A stretch of DNA of 64,000 bases from Paracoccus isoporae. GTDB lineage: Bacteria > Pseudomonadota > Alphaproteobacteria > Rhodobacterales > Rhodobacteraceae. Every line of letters begins with the position of its first letter. Position 1 is the first letter of the stretch. The stretch spans positions 1 to 64,000 of the forward strand of contig NZ_FNAH01000003.1 in the NCBI RefSeq assembly GCF_900101865.1. Direction: 5' to 3'. This document shows positions 40,464 through 50,686 of this stretch, piece after piece. The notes under the pieces are model-generated. The model was not told the DNA's origin, ran no database searches, and saw nothing but the letters and a program-made list of their open reading frames with translations. Both the position numbers and the translations under genes were made by a program.

Positions 40464-40500
40464 GCCGCGCAGCCCGGCCGGGCTGCGCGGCGTCTTTCTT
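40464..40500. terminator. strong palindromic terminator
   Basis: GCCGCGCAGCCCGG and CCGGGCTGCGCGGC (40464-40491) form a perfect 28-bp palindrome, folding as a 12-bp stem with a short loop, followed by GTCTTTCTT. It ends the lipoprotein gene on the plus strand. The convergent M16 gene stops at 40505, so the hairpin may serve both. Confidence 0.88.
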
Positions 40501-40504
40501 GCCT

Positions 40505-41845
40505 TCAGTCCGTCGGCCGTGATGCCTCATCAACCCCTTCGGGCCGGCCCACGAGAACGAAGAACAACTCCTCCGGGTCAAGCCACTGCTGCGCGACGCG
40601 GGCGACGTCATCCGATGTGACCGCCTCGACCAGATCATTGCGCCGGTCGGGATAGTCGATCGGCAATCCCATGAGTTGCATCCCGGTCAGGATTGACGAG
40701 ATCTTGGCGTTGCCGTCCCAGCGAAGCGGATATTCGCCGGTCAGATAGGTCTTGGCATCGGCAAGTTCCCGATCGCTCACCCCGTCTGCCATGCGCGCCC
40801 ATTCCTGCCGGACCAGATCCACCGCCTCTTCGACCGAGGCGTTGGAACTCGACATGCCGCCCTGCCAGGTCGGGGCATAGGCGCCGTTCACCAGCGAGGT
40901 ATAGACGCCATAGGTCAGGCCGCGCTCCTCGCGGATCTCCTCCATCAGCCGCGACGAGAACCCGCCGCCGCCGAGGATGTGATTGGCGACATAGGCCGCG
41001 AAATAATCCGGATCGTCCATCTCCGGGGCAGGCTGCACGAAGCCCACGACGGTCTGCGGGCTGTTCCAGTCGATCACCTGTTCGCCGCCCTCGGCCAGGA
41101 ACTCGGCCTCCGACGGCAGCGGCGCGGTGCCGGTTTCGGGAATGCCGCCCAGCACCTCGTCGATCAGTTGGCCAAGCTCTTCGGGACTGATATCGCCCGC
41201 CGCACCGATCACGACGCGGTCGCGCGCCACCACCCGGTTCAGCGCCTCCACCATATCCTGCGGTCCCAGCGGCGCCACCGATTCCGCCGTGCCGTTGATC
41301 GAACTGCCATAGGGATGCGCCCCGAAGGCCGCCTCTGCCGCGGCCTTGCGCGCGATGGTCTGCGGATCGGTGTCCTCGGAGCGGATGATCGCCATCACCT
41401 GCCCCTTCACCCGCGCCACCGCGTCCTCGTCGAAACGCGGCGCGCTCAGCGCGTCGGACAGCAGCTCCGCCGTCGCGTCGCGGTTCTGGGTCAGGAACCG
41501 GGTCGAGACGGTCAGCGCGTCGTCGCCAACATCGAAGCTGATGCCCGCCCCAAGCTCCTCGACCGCGGCGGCAAATTCGGTCGCGTCCATCTCTGCCGCG
41601 CCTTCCTCGAGCGTGTGCGTCATCAGGTTGATCGCCCCGCGCTTGCCGGGCGGATCGAGGCTGGCGCCGCCCCGAAAGGCGAAATCGACCGCCGCGAAGG
41701 GGATGCTGTCATCCTCGACCAGCCAGGCCGTGAGACCGCCAGGGGAGGTCACCTCCTGGATCTCGATGGCGCGTGCCGGCGCGGCGGTGGCGAGGGGCGC
41801 GGCGCACAGCACCGCGGCGAAAAAGACCTTCCGCATGATCGTCAT
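40505..41845 (-). CDS. M16 peptidase-like protein, non-catalytic partner
   Basis: A 446-residue secreted protein of the M16 (pitrilysin-like) family with signal peptide RKVFFAAVLCAAPLATAAPA. Where active members have HxxEH, it has NLMTHTLEEGAAEMDA with no zinc motif, so it is probably the non-catalytic subunit of a two-chain protease. The other half of the fold is present (QTVVGFVQPAPEMDDPDYFA, LGGGGFSSRLMEEIREERGL). The overlap with the upstream catalytic M16 gene is 4 bp, so the pair is coupled. Start at 41845 or the ATG at 41836. Confidence 0.92.
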   Translation of the reverse strand: MTIMRKVFFAAVLCAAPLATAAPARAIEIQEVTSPGGLTAWLVEDDSIPFAAVDFAFRGGASLDPPGKRGAINLMTHTLEEGAAEMDATEFAAAVEELGAGISFDVGDDALTVSTRFLTQNRDATAELLSDALSAPRFDEDAVARVKGQVMAIIRSEDTDPQTIARKAAAEAAFGAHPYGSSINGTAESVAPLGPQDMVEALNRVVARDRVVIGAAGDISPEELGQLIDEVLGGIPETGTAPLPSEAEFLAEGGEQVIDWNSPQTVVGFVQPAPEMDDPDYFAAYVANHILGGGGFSSRLMEEIREERGLTYGVYTSLVNGAYAPTWQGGMSSSNASVEEAVDLVRQEWARMADGVSDRELADAKTYLTGEYPLRWDGNAKISSILTGMQLMGLPIDYPDRRNDLVEAVTSDDVARVAQQWLDPEELFFVLVGRPEGVDEASRPTD

Positions 41846-43317
41846 TCTCCCGCCTCCGTCTCGCTCTCCGCGTTGTCCGGCTGCCCGTCGGCCCGGCCTG
41901 CGTCCGCGCCGGACGCGGCTTCGCCGGCGCCGTCGGCAGACGGGGCGATGTCATCCGGCTTTGCGACCGGCGGATCGACGGCAGATGATTGCGCGTCGTC
42001 CGCCTCCTCCGGCAGCAGCCAGCCGGTCACGCTGGCCGTGCTGTTCAGCACCAGATCGGCCGCTTCCATCACATCCGCCTCCGTCACATCGGCCAGCAGA
42101 TCGGGCCAGGCATTCACATCCTCGATGCTCAGCGTCGTGGCGAGACCCTGACCATATTGATAGGCCCGCCCATGCGCGGAATCCTGTTCATAGATCTTCG
42201 CGGCGCGGATCGTGGTCTTGACCCGCTCAAGCTGCTCGGGGTCCGGGCCTTCTTCCAGAAACCGCGCCAGAACCGCGTCCAGGGCCGCCTCGGCCTCCTG
42301 CGGCGACTGCCCATCGACCGGCGCCATCGAGATGTAGAAATTGGTCGGATCGACGGCGAGGCCCTCATACCCTGCCCCGGCATATAGCGCCTGCCCGGTC
42401 AGCACCAGTTCGCGACCCAGAACAGAGGTCTGCGGCGATCCGCCCAGCAACTCGGCCAGCACGCTCAGCGCCGCGGCCATGTCCTGATCGCCCGGGTTGC
42501 GCTCCGGCACCAGCACGGTGCGGACCATGGAGGGTTGCGGGACACGGGGATCGCGCATCTCCATCCGGCGGGGCGCGCGCTGCGTCGGCTCCTGCGGGCG
42601 CGCGGCACGGTCCACCCCCTCCTTGGCCGGGATGGGTCCGTAATATTCCTCGGCCAGTTCGCGCGCGCGCTCAGGCGTCACGTCGCCCGCCAGCACCAGG
42701 ATCGCATTGTTCGGCGCGTAATAGCGGTCATACCAGTCAAGCGCGTCAGACCGCGTCAGATCCGTCATCTCGGCCCGCCAGCCGATCACCGGGCGGCCGT
42801 AGGGATGGTTCAGATACTGCGCCGCGCTGCGTTCTTCTGCGAACAGGGCCGAGGGGTCGCTGTCGGTGCGCTGCGCGCGTTCTTCCAGCACCACCTGACG
42901 CTCCGCCTGCCAGTCCTCCTCGCCGATGCGCAGATTCTCCATCCGGTCGGCCTCCATCTCCATGATCATCGGCAGCCGGTCCGAGGCGATCCGCTGGAAA
43001 TAGGTGGTGAAGTCATAGCTGGTGAACGCGTTGTCCCGCCCGCCATTGGCCGTCACCGTGCGCGAGAACTCGCCCGGTTCGACCTGCTCCGTGCCCTTGA
43101 ACATCAGATGCTCGAGATAATGCGCGAGGCCGGTCTTGCCCGGCACCTCATCTGCCGAACCGATCTTGTACCAGAGCATCTGCACGACGACCGGGGCGCG
43201 ATGATCCTCGATCACCACGGCTTCGAGGCCGTTATCCAGCGTGAAATGGCTGACACCGGGGGGCATCTCGGCAAAGGCCGGCGTGGCCATGAGTGCGGCC
43301 AGGAAAAATGCGCGCAT
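41842..43317 (-). CDS. M16 family zinc peptidase
   Basis: A 491-residue protease with signal peptide MRAFFLAALMATPAFAEM. The inverted zinc motif HYLEH is present in TGLAHYLEHLMFKGTEQVEP (about residues 62-66), with the distal Glu in AERQVVLEERAQRTDSDPSA. It resembles periplasmic PqqL/YmxG-like proteases. The C-terminal 60 residues are acidic and low-complexity (DIAPSADGAGEAASGADAGR). It is coupled to the non-catalytic M16 gene that follows; together they probably form a heterodimer. Confidence 0.93.
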   Translation of the reverse strand: MRAFFLAALMATPAFAEMPPGVSHFTLDNGLEAVVIEDHRAPVVVQMLWYKIGSADEVPGKTGLAHYLEHLMFKGTEQVEPGEFSRTVTANGGRDNAFTSYDFTTYFQRIASDRLPMIMEMEADRMENLRIGEEDWQAERQVVLEERAQRTDSDPSALFAEERSAAQYLNHPYGRPVIGWRAEMTDLTRSDALDWYDRYYAPNNAILVLAGDVTPERARELAEEYYGPIPAKEGVDRAARPQEPTQRAPRRMEMRDPRVPQPSMVRTVLVPERNPGDQDMAAALSVLAELLGGSPQTSVLGRELVLTGQALYAGAGYEGLAVDPTNFYISMAPVDGQSPQEAEAALDAVLARFLEEGPDPEQLERVKTTIRAAKIYEQDSAHGRAYQYGQGLATTLSIEDVNAWPDLLADVTEADVMEAADLVLNSTASVTGWLLPEEADDAQSSAVDPPVAKPDDIAPSADGAGEAASGADAGRADGQPDNAESETEAGE

Positions 43318-43433
43318 CGTCGCTCCTTTCGCGGGGGCTGAGGCAGCGCGAAAATGGCGCTGCGGATCCGGGCGGACAAATCACGTCCGGGTGACCGCTC
43401 CCGCCGAGCGGCGGCAGACGCGCGGACGCGGGA

Positions 43434-43946
43434 TCACTCTTCCAGCAGCGGCGGCGCGGACGGGGTGCGGGCGCCGGCGCGCTGCCAGCGATCCTGCTCG
43501 GCCCAGCTATCCAGCGTCATTGGCTCATAGGCGCGGTAATAGACATCCGTGCGCGCCAGGTTCTCCAGCAGGCGGCGCGAGTGATTCGACCGCCAGGCGA
43601 GGTCTTCCTGCGCGAGCTGCTGACGGATCCCCGCGGTCACGCCAAGCCGCGAGGCGTAGGTCACGAGCGCACCGTCCGCCGCACCGATCCCGGTCGGGGC
43701 CAAACGCTCCGGATTGCCGCCAAGAGCCGCCACCGCGTCGCCTTTCGGGTTCGGATCGGTGATATTGGCACCGCCCGGTGTCGGCTGCGGAAGCTGGTTC
43801 AGATCCGGTGGCATGGACAGGGGCCGCGTGGGCACGATGGAGAACTCGTCCGGCGTGTCCTGCCCGGCCGTCAGGTTATGGAGCTGCGGATCGCTGGAAC
43901 ATGAGGCCAAAGCCCCCGCCCCGATCAGTGCCCAGATTAGCCGCAT
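43434..43946 (-). CDS. DUF3035 lipoprotein (BamF-like)
   Basis: A 170-residue lipoprotein, lipobox GALASC at residues 11-16 (Cys16 lipidated). It belongs to the DUF3035 family, which includes the Caulobacter BamF component of the outer-membrane assembly complex. Family features are DEFSIVPTRPLSMPPDLNQL and PNPKGDAVAALGG near the centre, with LDSWAEQDRWQRAG near the end. A role beside BamA in barrel insertion is inferred by homology. It follows lspA, the signal peptidase that would process it. Confidence 0.85.
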   Translation of the reverse strand: MRLIWALIGAGALASCSSDPQLHNLTAGQDTPDEFSIVPTRPLSMPPDLNQLPQPTPGGANITDPNPKGDAVAALGGNPERLAPTGIGAADGALVTYASRLGVTAGIRQQLAQEDLAWRSNHSRRLLENLARTDVYYRAYEPMTLDSWAEQDRWQRAGARTPSAPPLLEE

Positions 43947-43982
43947 TCCGGTCCCCCGTTTCTCATTGCAGCACTTCTAGCC

Positions 43983-44612
43983 TTATTTGGCAGGCGCGTC
44001 ACGGGTCTTGTCCGCGCCCGGCCGATTGGACTGGGGCGGTTGCAGGATCAGCCCGAACGCGCCTGCGAAGATCGCGATATCGGCGACGTTGAAGCTGTAG
44101 GGGTTGCGCCAGTTGGGCAGCGACATGTTCAGGAAATCGGCCACTGCCCCGTAGAGCAGCCGGTCGATCACGTTCCCGATCGCCCCGCCGATCAACAGCC
44201 CCGCGGCCAGCTGGGTGAAGCGGCCCGGCCGGGTGCGGCGCACCCAGATGATCACCCACAGGCACACGGCGATGGCGATGGCGATCAGCACCCATCGCAT
44301 CGGGTCGTTTGAGGAGCTGAAAAGTCCGAAATTCACCCCCTGGTTCCACGCCATGCGCAGATTGATCCAGGGCGGCAACACGTCGATCTCACGCAGCCGG
44401 TCCAGCCGGAGCACATGGACGACATAGTATTTGCTGATCTGGTCGATCAGAATGATCGCCGCCGCCACCCATGCCAGGGTGTGCAGCGAATTTGGCTCCG
44501 GCGGCGGTGGTGCGGATGCCTTCTTGCGGCGCGGCTTGGCCGCGCCCTTCCCGGCATCGGATCCGGTCCTGGCCTTCTGCGGGACCGCTGTCTTTTTGGA
44601 CTCGCCCGACAT
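43983..44612 (-). CDS. lspA: signal peptidase II (lipoprotein)
   Basis: Cleaves signal peptides of diacylated prolipoproteins in the inner membrane. The catalytic aspartates are in IGGAIGNVIDRLLYGAVADF and NVADIAIFAGAFGLI, with four membrane helices around them and DQISKYYVV near the N-terminal side. The 209-residue product is longer than usual (about 160) by an N-terminal Lys/Ala/Pro-rich extension of roughly 40 residues (SGESKKTAVPQKARTG). ATG 44612 overlaps the purH stop (TGATG), supporting this long start; an internal start near Leu43 is the alternative. Confidence 0.93.
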   Translation of the reverse strand: MSGESKKTAVPQKARTGSDAGKGAAKPRRKKASAPPPPEPNSLHTLAWVAAAIILIDQISKYYVVHVLRLDRLREIDVLPPWINLRMAWNQGVNFGLFSSSNDPMRWVLIAIAIAVCLWVIIWVRRTRPGRFTQLAAGLLIGGAIGNVIDRLLYGAVADFLNMSLPNWRNPYSFNVADIAIFAGAFGLILQPPQSNRPGADKTRDAPAK

Positions 44613-46201
44613 CAGTGCCGGAAATGACGCTGGCCGGTGAAGACCATGGTGATGCCGCGCGCATCCGCCGCCGCGATCACCTCGGCGTCGCGGACCGAGC
44701 CGCCGGGCTGGATCACCGCCTCGGCCCCGGCATCGGCCAGGGCCTCGACCCCGTCGGCAAAGGGAAAGAACGCATCCGAGGCCACCGCCGCACCGGAGGT
44801 CAGCGGCAGCGGCAGCGACAGCGCCTCGGCCATGTCCTGCGCCTTGCTGCGCCCGATCCGGGTGGAATCGATCCGGCTCATCTGCCCGGCCCCGATGCCG
44901 ACCGTGGCCAGATCCTTGGCGTACACGATGGCGTTCGATTTCACATGCTTGGCCACCGACCAGGCGAACATCAGATCGGCCAGTTCGGCCTCGCTCGGCT
45001 GGCGCTTCGTGACCACCTTCAGCTCCGGCGGTGCCACGCGCCCATTGTCGCGCGATTGCACGAGGAAGCCCCCCGCCACCTGCCGGAACGCGGTGCCGCC
45101 AGCGGCCGGGTCGGGCAGGCCGCCGGTGGTCAGAAGCCGCAGATTCTTGCGACCTGCAAACACCTCGCGCGCTTCGTCGGTGGCGTCGGGGGCGATGACG
45201 ACCTCGGTGAAGATCTCGGTGATGGCGCGCGCGGTCTCGCCATCCAGCGTCTGGTTCAGCGCGATGATCCCGCCGAAGGCCGATGTGCGGTCGCAGTCGA
45301 AGGCACGGCGATAGGCCTCGGCCGCCGTATCCGCACGCGCCACACCGCAGGGATTGGCGTGCTTGATGATCGCGCAGGCGGGACCGTCCGCCGGGTCGAA
45401 CTCCGCCACCAGCTCGAAGGCCGCATCGGTGTCGTTGATGTTGTTATAGGACAGCTCCTTGCCCTGCCATTGCCGCGCCGTGGCCACGCCCGGCCGTGCC
45501 TCTCCGGTGGTGTAGAAGGCCGCGCGCTGATGCGGGTTTTCGCCATAGCGAAGCCCCTGCGCCAGGGTGCCCGCGAAGGCGCGGCGGCGCGGCGTCTCCA
45601 CCCCGATCGCGCCGGCCATCCAGTTCGACACCGCCGCATCATAGGCCGCGGTGCGGGCATAGGCGGTCTGCGCCAGGCGCTGCCGCGTGGCCAGGTCCAG
45701 CCCACCCGACGCGCGAAGCTGATCCAGCACCTCGTCGTAATCCTGCACATCGACCACCACCCCCACATAGGCGTGGTTCTTGGCCGCCGCGCGGATCATC
45801 GCCGGGCCGCCAATGTCGATATTCTCCACGCAGTCGGCATAATCGCCGCCGCGCGCCACCGTCTCCTCGAACGGGTAGAGATTGACCACCAGCAGATCGA
45901 TCATGCCGATTCCGTGATCCTCCGCGGCCTTCTGATGCGCCGCATCGTCGCGCAGCGCCAGCAATCCGCCATGCACGGCCGGATGCAGCGTCTTGACCCT
46001 GCCGTCCATCATCTCCGGGAAGCCGGTCACATCCGCCACGTCCGACACCGCCAGCCCGGCCTCACGCAGCGCCTTCGCCGTGCCGCCGGTCGACAGGATC
46101 TCGACCCCTTCGGCGTCGAGCGCGCGGGCGAACTCGACCAGCCCGGTCTTGTCGGAGACCGAGATCAGGGCACGTTTCAACGGGATGATTTCTTGCGGCA
46201 T
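44612..46201 (-). CDS. purH: bifunctional purine biosynthesis protein PurH
   Basis: Catalyses the last two steps of IMP synthesis (AICAR formyltransferase and IMP cyclohydrolase). The 529 residues contain the N-terminal cyclohydrolase domain ([40 protein letters not shown]) and the transformylase domain with [23 protein letters not shown] and [20 protein letters not shown]. The last residues give FTGQRHFRH. It is coupled to lspA by a 1-bp stop/start overlap and follows the heparinase-like gene by 35 bp. Confidence 0.98.
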   Translation of the reverse strand: MPQEIIPLKRALISVSDKTGLVEFARALDAEGVEILSTGGTAKALREAGLAVSDVADVTGFPEMMDGRVKTLHPAVHGGLLALRDDAAHQKAAEDHGIGMIDLLVVNLYPFEETVARGGDYADCVENIDIGGPAMIRAAAKNHAYVGVVVDVQDYDEVLDQLRASGGLDLATRQRLAQTAYARTAAYDAAVSNWMAGAIGVETPRRRAFAGTLAQGLRYGENPHQRAAFYTTGEARPGVATARQWQGKELSYNNINDTDAAFELVAEFDPADGPACAIIKHANPCGVARADTAAEAYRRAFDCDRTSAFGGIIALNQTLDGETARAITEIFTEVVIAPDATDEAREVFAGRKNLRLLTTGGLPDPAAGGTAFRQVAGGFLVQSRDNGRVAPPELKVVTKRQPSEAELADLMFAWSVAKHVKSNAIVYAKDLATVGIGAGQMSRIDSTRIGRSKAQDMAEALSLPLPLTSGAAVASDAFFPFADGVEALADAGAEAVIQPGGSVRDAEVIAAADARGITMVFTGQRHFRH

Positions 46202-46236
46202 TTTGTCCTGAGTCGTCGCGGTTCGGGAATTGCCGC

Positions 46237-47877
46237 CTAGCTAGCGCCTGCGCGGATGAAGGTCCAGCCGATCTGGACTGCCGGTTCGGTCAGGCTGTGC
46301 CCCAGCACGATCTGGGTCGCCGCCAGCGGCTCCGGCTGACCGGCCTCCAGATAGGCGGTGGGCTCCAGCCGCAACGCGGCCACGCCGTCATGGCGGAAAC
46401 ACCAGGTCTCGCCGGGCAGATGCAGCGTCACCGCGTCGCCCTCCGTTCTTACCGTCACATCGGGATGCAGATGAAAGCGGATCTCGAAGCCGACGCCGCC
46501 CTGCGCGGCAAGGATGCGGTCCAGGATCGCCCGCGACTTCTCGTCCAGGGCGGCCAGCATATCCTCGCCCCGCAGCGCGTCGCCATCGGGTGACAGGACA
46601 AGCTCGCGCAGATGGCTCAGCCCGTGACTGCCCTGCCAGCCGTCGTGGCCGGCCAGGACCGTCTGCGGCAGGCGCGGCGGCGGGGTGTCGGGCGGCAGCA
46701 GATTGCCCTCTTCGTCGCAGGCACCGGCCCAGACCCGCTGTGGCAGCAGGGTCAGACGCTCATTTCCCGCGCTGTCGGGGGGCAGAAGCCTGGCAGAGCT
46801 TTGCCCCGACAGGCACAGCGTCGAATGGCAGGCCGTCGCACGGCTGGCGCGCGCCCAGTCCGGCCCGAACATCCGGCCGGGTCCGCAACTGATCACCACC
46901 GGGTGCCGGGCCGAGGTGAACTCCATACCCAGTGTCGAGGCATGGGCGTGGGTCGCGGCGGGCCCGGCGGGGGGTGGCGCGGCGTCCAGCATGACCGTCG
47001 CCCGCGCCCGCGCCAGCCGCGCGAATCCCATGATCTGCCCGGTTGCCGTCGCGGCCGGGCCGGTGGCGGCGCGCAGCCCGTAATCCAGCCTGCCCGCCAC
47101 GCCCCGCCCGCCGCCATGAAACCGCGGCAGACCGCCATCGGCATGACGCAGCGCCCGCAGCATCGGGGCGATCTCCTCGATCATCCGAGAGATCTCTGCG
47201 GGCAGGTCGTGGCCGGTGTCCCCGGCCGCATCCTTCACCCAGCCGAGCAGCGTCAGACAGGCCGACAGCTCCTCCGGGCACCGGCTGCGCATCACGGGGC
47301 CCGCGATGCTGCTTGCCGCGTCGCCTGACAGCCGGTCAAGGGCGGGGGCCACCGCCGCCTCCGCGCCGCGGAGCCGCATCGCCGCGATCGCCTGTGCGCT
47401 CAGCGCCTCGATCCGCGCCCGGCCCGCAGGGGCCTCGACCCGCGCCAGGAAGGCGAGTTGCGCGTGAAGGCTGTCGAACACCGGCTGCGCGGCGGCGCGA
47501 TCCAGTCCGGGCAGGATCTGCCCGGCGTGAAAGATCCAGCGCAGCACACGCCGACCGCACGTATCGGCCCGCCAGACAGCGCCATCCGGCTCCTGCGGCG
47601 GGGTTGGATGGGCCGCAATCCAGCCGAGCACCCAGCCCTGCGCCAGCTCACGCGCCCTTGGCTGCCCGACAGCGGCCAGATCGTCCAGCCAGCCGAACCC
47701 GTGCAGTTCCGCCGCATGATGGGCGTCGCGCGCCGGTTCGGCGAAGGGATCGCCGGCCGGATCCCCGCCGGTCGGACCAAGCCGTCCGGCCATGATCTCC
47801 TGCCCGCGGATCGCGGAGCCGAGGCTGCGCGACTCCATCCGCGTGGTAAATCCGTGGGGCCGGTTGCTATCATCCAT
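46237..47877 (-). CDS. heparinase II/III family protein
   Basis: A 546-residue protein matching the heparinase II/III-like family: an N-terminal alpha/alpha barrel-like half ([37 protein letters not shown]) and a C-terminal beta-sandwich half ([40 protein letters not shown]). No signal peptide is visible, so a cytoplasmic role, perhaps in polysaccharide or cell-wall sugar turnover, is possible. In Rhodobacterales this gene sits next to rsmB-like and purH genes as here. Activity is unproven. Confidence 0.87.
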   Translation of the reverse strand: MDDSNRPHGFTTRMESRSLGSAIRGQEIMAGRLGPTGGDPAGDPFAEPARDAHHAAELHGFGWLDDLAAVGQPRARELAQGWVLGWIAAHPTPPQEPDGAVWRADTCGRRVLRWIFHAGQILPGLDRAAAQPVFDSLHAQLAFLARVEAPAGRARIEALSAQAIAAMRLRGAEAAVAPALDRLSGDAASSIAGPVMRSRCPEELSACLTLLGWVKDAAGDTGHDLPAEISRMIEEIAPMLRALRHADGGLPRFHGGGRGVAGRLDYGLRAATGPAATATGQIMGFARLARARATVMLDAAPPPAGPAATHAHASTLGMEFTSARHPVVISCGPGRMFGPDWARASRATACHSTLCLSGQSSARLLPPDSAGNERLTLLPQRVWAGACDEEGNLLPPDTPPPRLPQTVLAGHDGWQGSHGLSHLRELVLSPDGDALRGEDMLAALDEKSRAILDRILAAQGGVGFEIRFHLHPDVTVRTEGDAVTLHLPGETWCFRHDGVAALRLEPTAYLEAGQPEPLAATQIVLGHSLTEPAVQIGWTFIRAGAS

Positions 47878-47886
47878 GACCGGAGC

Positions 47887-49164
47887 CTAGCGGGCGGTTT
47901 CCGGCTTGCGCAAGCGGGCGATGAAGAACCCGTCCATGCCACCCAGATCCGGCCAGTAATCGGGACGCAGCCGCAACCCGCCCCGCGCCGTGATCCAGTC
48001 CGGCGAAATCCCCTCAACGTCGGGCGGTTCCACGACCACAGCCGGATGCCGCGCAAGCGCCGCGGCGAGCTGATCCTCGCCCTCCGCGGGCAGCAGAGAA
48101 CAGGTGGCGAAAACCAGCCGACCGCCGGGACGCAGCATCTCGAGCGCCCGGTCGATCAGCCGCGCCTGCAGCTCGCACAGCCCCGCAATGGCCGATCCGT
48201 CGCGGATCAGCGGCAGATCAGGATGGCGGCGGATCGTGCCGGTGGCCGAGCAGGGCGCATCCAGAAGGACCGCGTCAGGCGCCGTCGCCGGGGTCCAATG
48301 CAGCGCATCCGCCGCAACGATTCCGGCCGTCAATCCGCACCGATCGAGGTTCTCGCGCAGACGCTCCAGCCGCGGGGCGGAGATATCCACGGCCGTCACC
48401 GCGGCACCGGCGGCGGCGAGTTGGAGCGTCTTGCCACCCGGCGCGGCGCAGAGATCGACGATCAACTCGTCCGGCTTCGGATCGAGCATCCGCACCGCCA
48501 GGGCCGCAGCCGCATCCTGCACCCACCAGTTGCCTTCAGCGTAGCCGGGCAGACGGCTGATCTGGCCCGCCTCGCGCAGGCGGAAGGAGCCGGTCGGCAG
48601 CCTCTCTCCGGGCGCGGATTGGCCGGGCTTGACGCTCAGATCTGGCAGCGCGCCCTGCTGATGCGCGGCCTCGATGTTCAGGGCCACCCCCGCACCCCAC
48701 TTCGCGATGACCGGGTCGCGCAGCCAGCCCGGCATTTCCTCCGGCCGCAGGCTGGCCCAGTCGGTCTGCTGGACCGAAATCTTGCGCAGCACCGCATTCA
48801 CCATCCCGGCGGCGGCCCGGCCCTTCGGCCCGGCATTGCGCACCAGGCCGACCGCGGCATTGACCACCCCATGCGGTGCTTCGCCATGTTCCAGCAACTC
48901 CACAGTGCCGAGCCGCAGGATGTTCAGCACATCCGGGCGCGGCTTGCGCGACAGATGGGTGACCAGCAAGCTATCGGCCCGGTCGATGTTGCGCAGCACG
49001 CTCAGCGCCAGCCGCTGCGCCCGCGCCTTGTCCTGCGGGGCCAGCCGCGCAATCGCGCCCGCCTGTTCCGCGAGGGACTGCCCCTCCAACACCCCGCCGA
49101 TCAGCCGCAGCGCGCCCTTGCGCGCCGGATCCTGCGGCGATCGGGTCGTCTTTGCCTTGTCCAA
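47887..49164 (-). CDS. RsmB/NOP-family RNA methyltransferase
   Basis: A 425-residue SAM-dependent methyltransferase of the RsmB (16S m5C967) type. The N-terminal half is a NusB-like RNA-binding domain (ALRLIGGVLEGQSLAEQAGA); the catalytic part has the SAM motif VDLCAAPGGKTLQLAAAGAA and the two catalytic cysteines in LDAPCSATGTIRRHPDLP and VFATCSLLPAEGEDQ. I choose the TTG at 49164, preceded by a G-rich site (AGGGAAGGGG); an earlier TTG at 49245 would overlap the divergent gene at 49219. Confidence 0.88.
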   Translation of the reverse strand: MDKAKTTRSPQDPARKGALRLIGGVLEGQSLAEQAGAIARLAPQDKARAQRLALSVLRNIDRADSLLVTHLSRKPRPDVLNILRLGTVELLEHGEAPHGVVNAAVGLVRNAGPKGRAAAGMVNAVLRKISVQQTDWASLRPEEMPGWLRDPVIAKWGAGVALNIEAAHQQGALPDLSVKPGQSAPGERLPTGSFRLREAGQISRLPGYAEGNWWVQDAAAALAVRMLDPKPDELIVDLCAAPGGKTLQLAAAGAAVTAVDISAPRLERLRENLDRCGLTAGIVAADALHWTPATAPDAVLLDAPCSATGTIRRHPDLPLIRDGSAIAGLCELQARLIDRALEMLRPGGRLVFATCSLLPAEGEDQLAAALARHPAVVVEPPDVEGISPDWITARGGLRLRPDYWPDLGGMDGFFIARLRKPETAR

Positions 49165-49218
49165 TCCCGGCCCCTTCCCTAGATACCGTCCTGTTACCGC
49201 AATGAAAGGCAAGCTGCC

Positions 49219-49395
49219 ATGACCGAGACGCGCGACCTGCCCCAAGCCGCGCTGCGCGCCCTAGCCGAAGCGGAAGAGCGCCGCCGCCTTGCCGCCGAGA
49301 AACCGGTCCTTCCGATCGAACTGGGCGGTCGCGACGGGCCGGAGCCGGTGCGCTACGGGGATTACGAGAAAAAGGGCATCTGCGTCGATTTCTGA
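49219..49395 (+). CDS. DUF1674 / SDHAF4-like protein
   Basis: A 58-residue protein with the conserved tail RYGDYEKKGICVDF, the signature of the DUF1674 family whose mitochondrial member is the succinate dehydrogenase assembly factor SDHAF4. The rest is an Ala/Glu/Arg-rich helix (LRALAEAEERRRLAAEKP) and a short Pro/Gly linker. A role in assembling flavinylated SdhA is inferred by homology. ATG 49219 follows AAAGGCAA. It is divergent from the rsmB-type gene, and no sdh genes lie in the window. Confidence 0.85.
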   Translation: MTETRDLPQAALRALAEAEERRRLAAEKPVLPIELGGRDGPEPVRYGDYEKKGICVDF

Positions 49396-49427
49396 GCGTC
49401 GCAGCGGTCCGCTTGGAGGAAGCCCTG

Positions 49428-50306
49428 TCAGCCGGTCAGACCTGCCGGATCGGGCAGATCATTCGCCCGGCAACAGGCGGTCAGCGTGTTGGCCAGCAGG
49501 CAGGCGATCGTCATCGGGCCGACCCCGCCCGGCACCGGCGTTACTGCCGCGGCGATCTCGACGGCCGAAGCATAATCCACGTCGCCCACCAGCCCGGCCT
49601 CTGTGCGGTTGATCCCCACATCGATGACGACCGCGCCGGGCTTGAGCCAATCACCCTTCACCATCTCGGGGCGGCCCACCGCCGCCACGACGATATCGGC
49701 GCGGCGCACCACCTCGGGCAGATCCTTCGTGCGTGAATGGGCGACGGTCACCGTGGCATTGTCTCCCAGAAGCAGCGACGCCATCGGCTTGCCGACGATG
49801 TTCGACCGGCCGATCACCACCGCCTCCTTGCCCGAAAGATCGCCCATCTGATCGCGCAGCAGCATCAGGCACCCCAGCGGCGTGCAGGGCACCATTGCCC
49901 GCTGACCCGTCGCCAGCCGCCCGGAATTGGCCACGGTAAACCCGTCCACATCCTTTTTCACCGCAATTGCGTTGATGACCTCGGATTCGTTGATATGGCC
50001 CGGCAGCGGAAGCTGGACCAGAATGCCATGCACCTCCGCATCCGCGTTCAGCCGGCCGATCAGCGCCAGCAGCTCCGCCTGCGTCGCATCCGCCGGCAGG
50101 CGATGCTCGAAGCTCTTCATCCCGGCCTCGACGGTCTGCTTGCCCTTGGAGGCGACATAGACCTGGCTTGCGGGATCCTCACCGACCAGCACGACGGCCA
50201 GCCCCGGAACCAGATCATGCGCCTGCTTCAGCTCCGCGACCTGTTCCGCGATCCGTGCCCGCAATCGGGCCGCATGGGCCTTGCCGTCTATCCGCGTCGC
50301 CGTCAT
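49428..50306 (-). CDS. folD: methylene-tetrahydrofolate dehydrogenase/cyclohydrolase
   Basis: Interconverts 5,10-methylene-THF and 10-formyl-THF with NADP. A 292-residue bifunctional protein; signatures are [40 protein letters not shown] (Rossmann loop) and [20 protein letters not shown]. The catalytic Lys lies in [14 protein letters not shown]. Its product feeds purH (10-formyl-THF), metF and one-carbon methylation. ATG 50306 is the start. It is a single minus-strand gene. Confidence 0.98.
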   Translation of the reverse strand: MTATRIDGKAHAARLRARIAEQVAELKQAHDLVPGLAVVLVGEDPASQVYVASKGKQTVEAGMKSFEHRLPADATQAELLALIGRLNADAEVHGILVQLPLPGHINESEVINAIAVKKDVDGFTVANSGRLATGQRAMVPCTPLGCLMLLRDQMGDLSGKEAVVIGRSNIVGKPMASLLLGDNATVTVAHSRTKDLPEVVRRADIVVAAVGRPEMVKGDWLKPGAVVIDVGINRTEAGLVGDVDYASAVEIAAAVTPVPGGVGPMTIACLLANTLTACCRANDLPDPAGLTG

Positions 50307-50392
50307 TCATCTTCCCCGAGACAACCCTGTCCCGCGACGGCCTAGTCCATCGCCACCGGAAATTCCACTGCAAGTTTGGGTCCGTCCCGGTG

Positions 50393-50686
50393 TCAGGGAC
50401 GGCCCAGCTGTGACTCTTCCTGGGCGATGAAATGCTCCATCATCCGGCGCCACAGCGCCTCGGCCAGATCCGGGTCCAGCCCGGCCTCGCGGGCACGACT
50501 GCGGGCCAGCATCGCCACCTCCTCGACGCGGGACTCGATTCGCGCGGGCAGGTTCTCTCGCGCCTTGATCTCGGCGGCGCGGTCGATCAGACGGCTGCGC
50601 TGCGCCAGAAGCGCGATCAACTGCTCATCCAGCGCGTCGATCTGGCTGCGCAGGGTCGTCATGTCGTGAATCTCGTTGGTCCGCAT
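50393..50686 (-). CDS. AroQ-type chorismate mutase
   Basis: A 97-residue all-helical chorismate mutase (chorismate to prephenate, toward Phe and Tyr). Features are LRSQIDALDEQLIALLAQRS, the conserved Arg/Lys residues RLIDRAAEIKARENLPARIE, and the C-terminal helix EALWRRMMEHFIAQEES. ATG 50686 follows AGGAAGC; the upstream frame to 50740 is non-conserved. It lies 86 bp upstream of folD on the same strand. Confidence 0.93.
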   Translation of the reverse strand: MRTNEIHDMTTLRSQIDALDEQLIALLAQRSRLIDRAAEIKARENLPARIESRVEEVAMLARSRAREAGLDPDLAEALWRRMMEHFIAQEESQLGRP

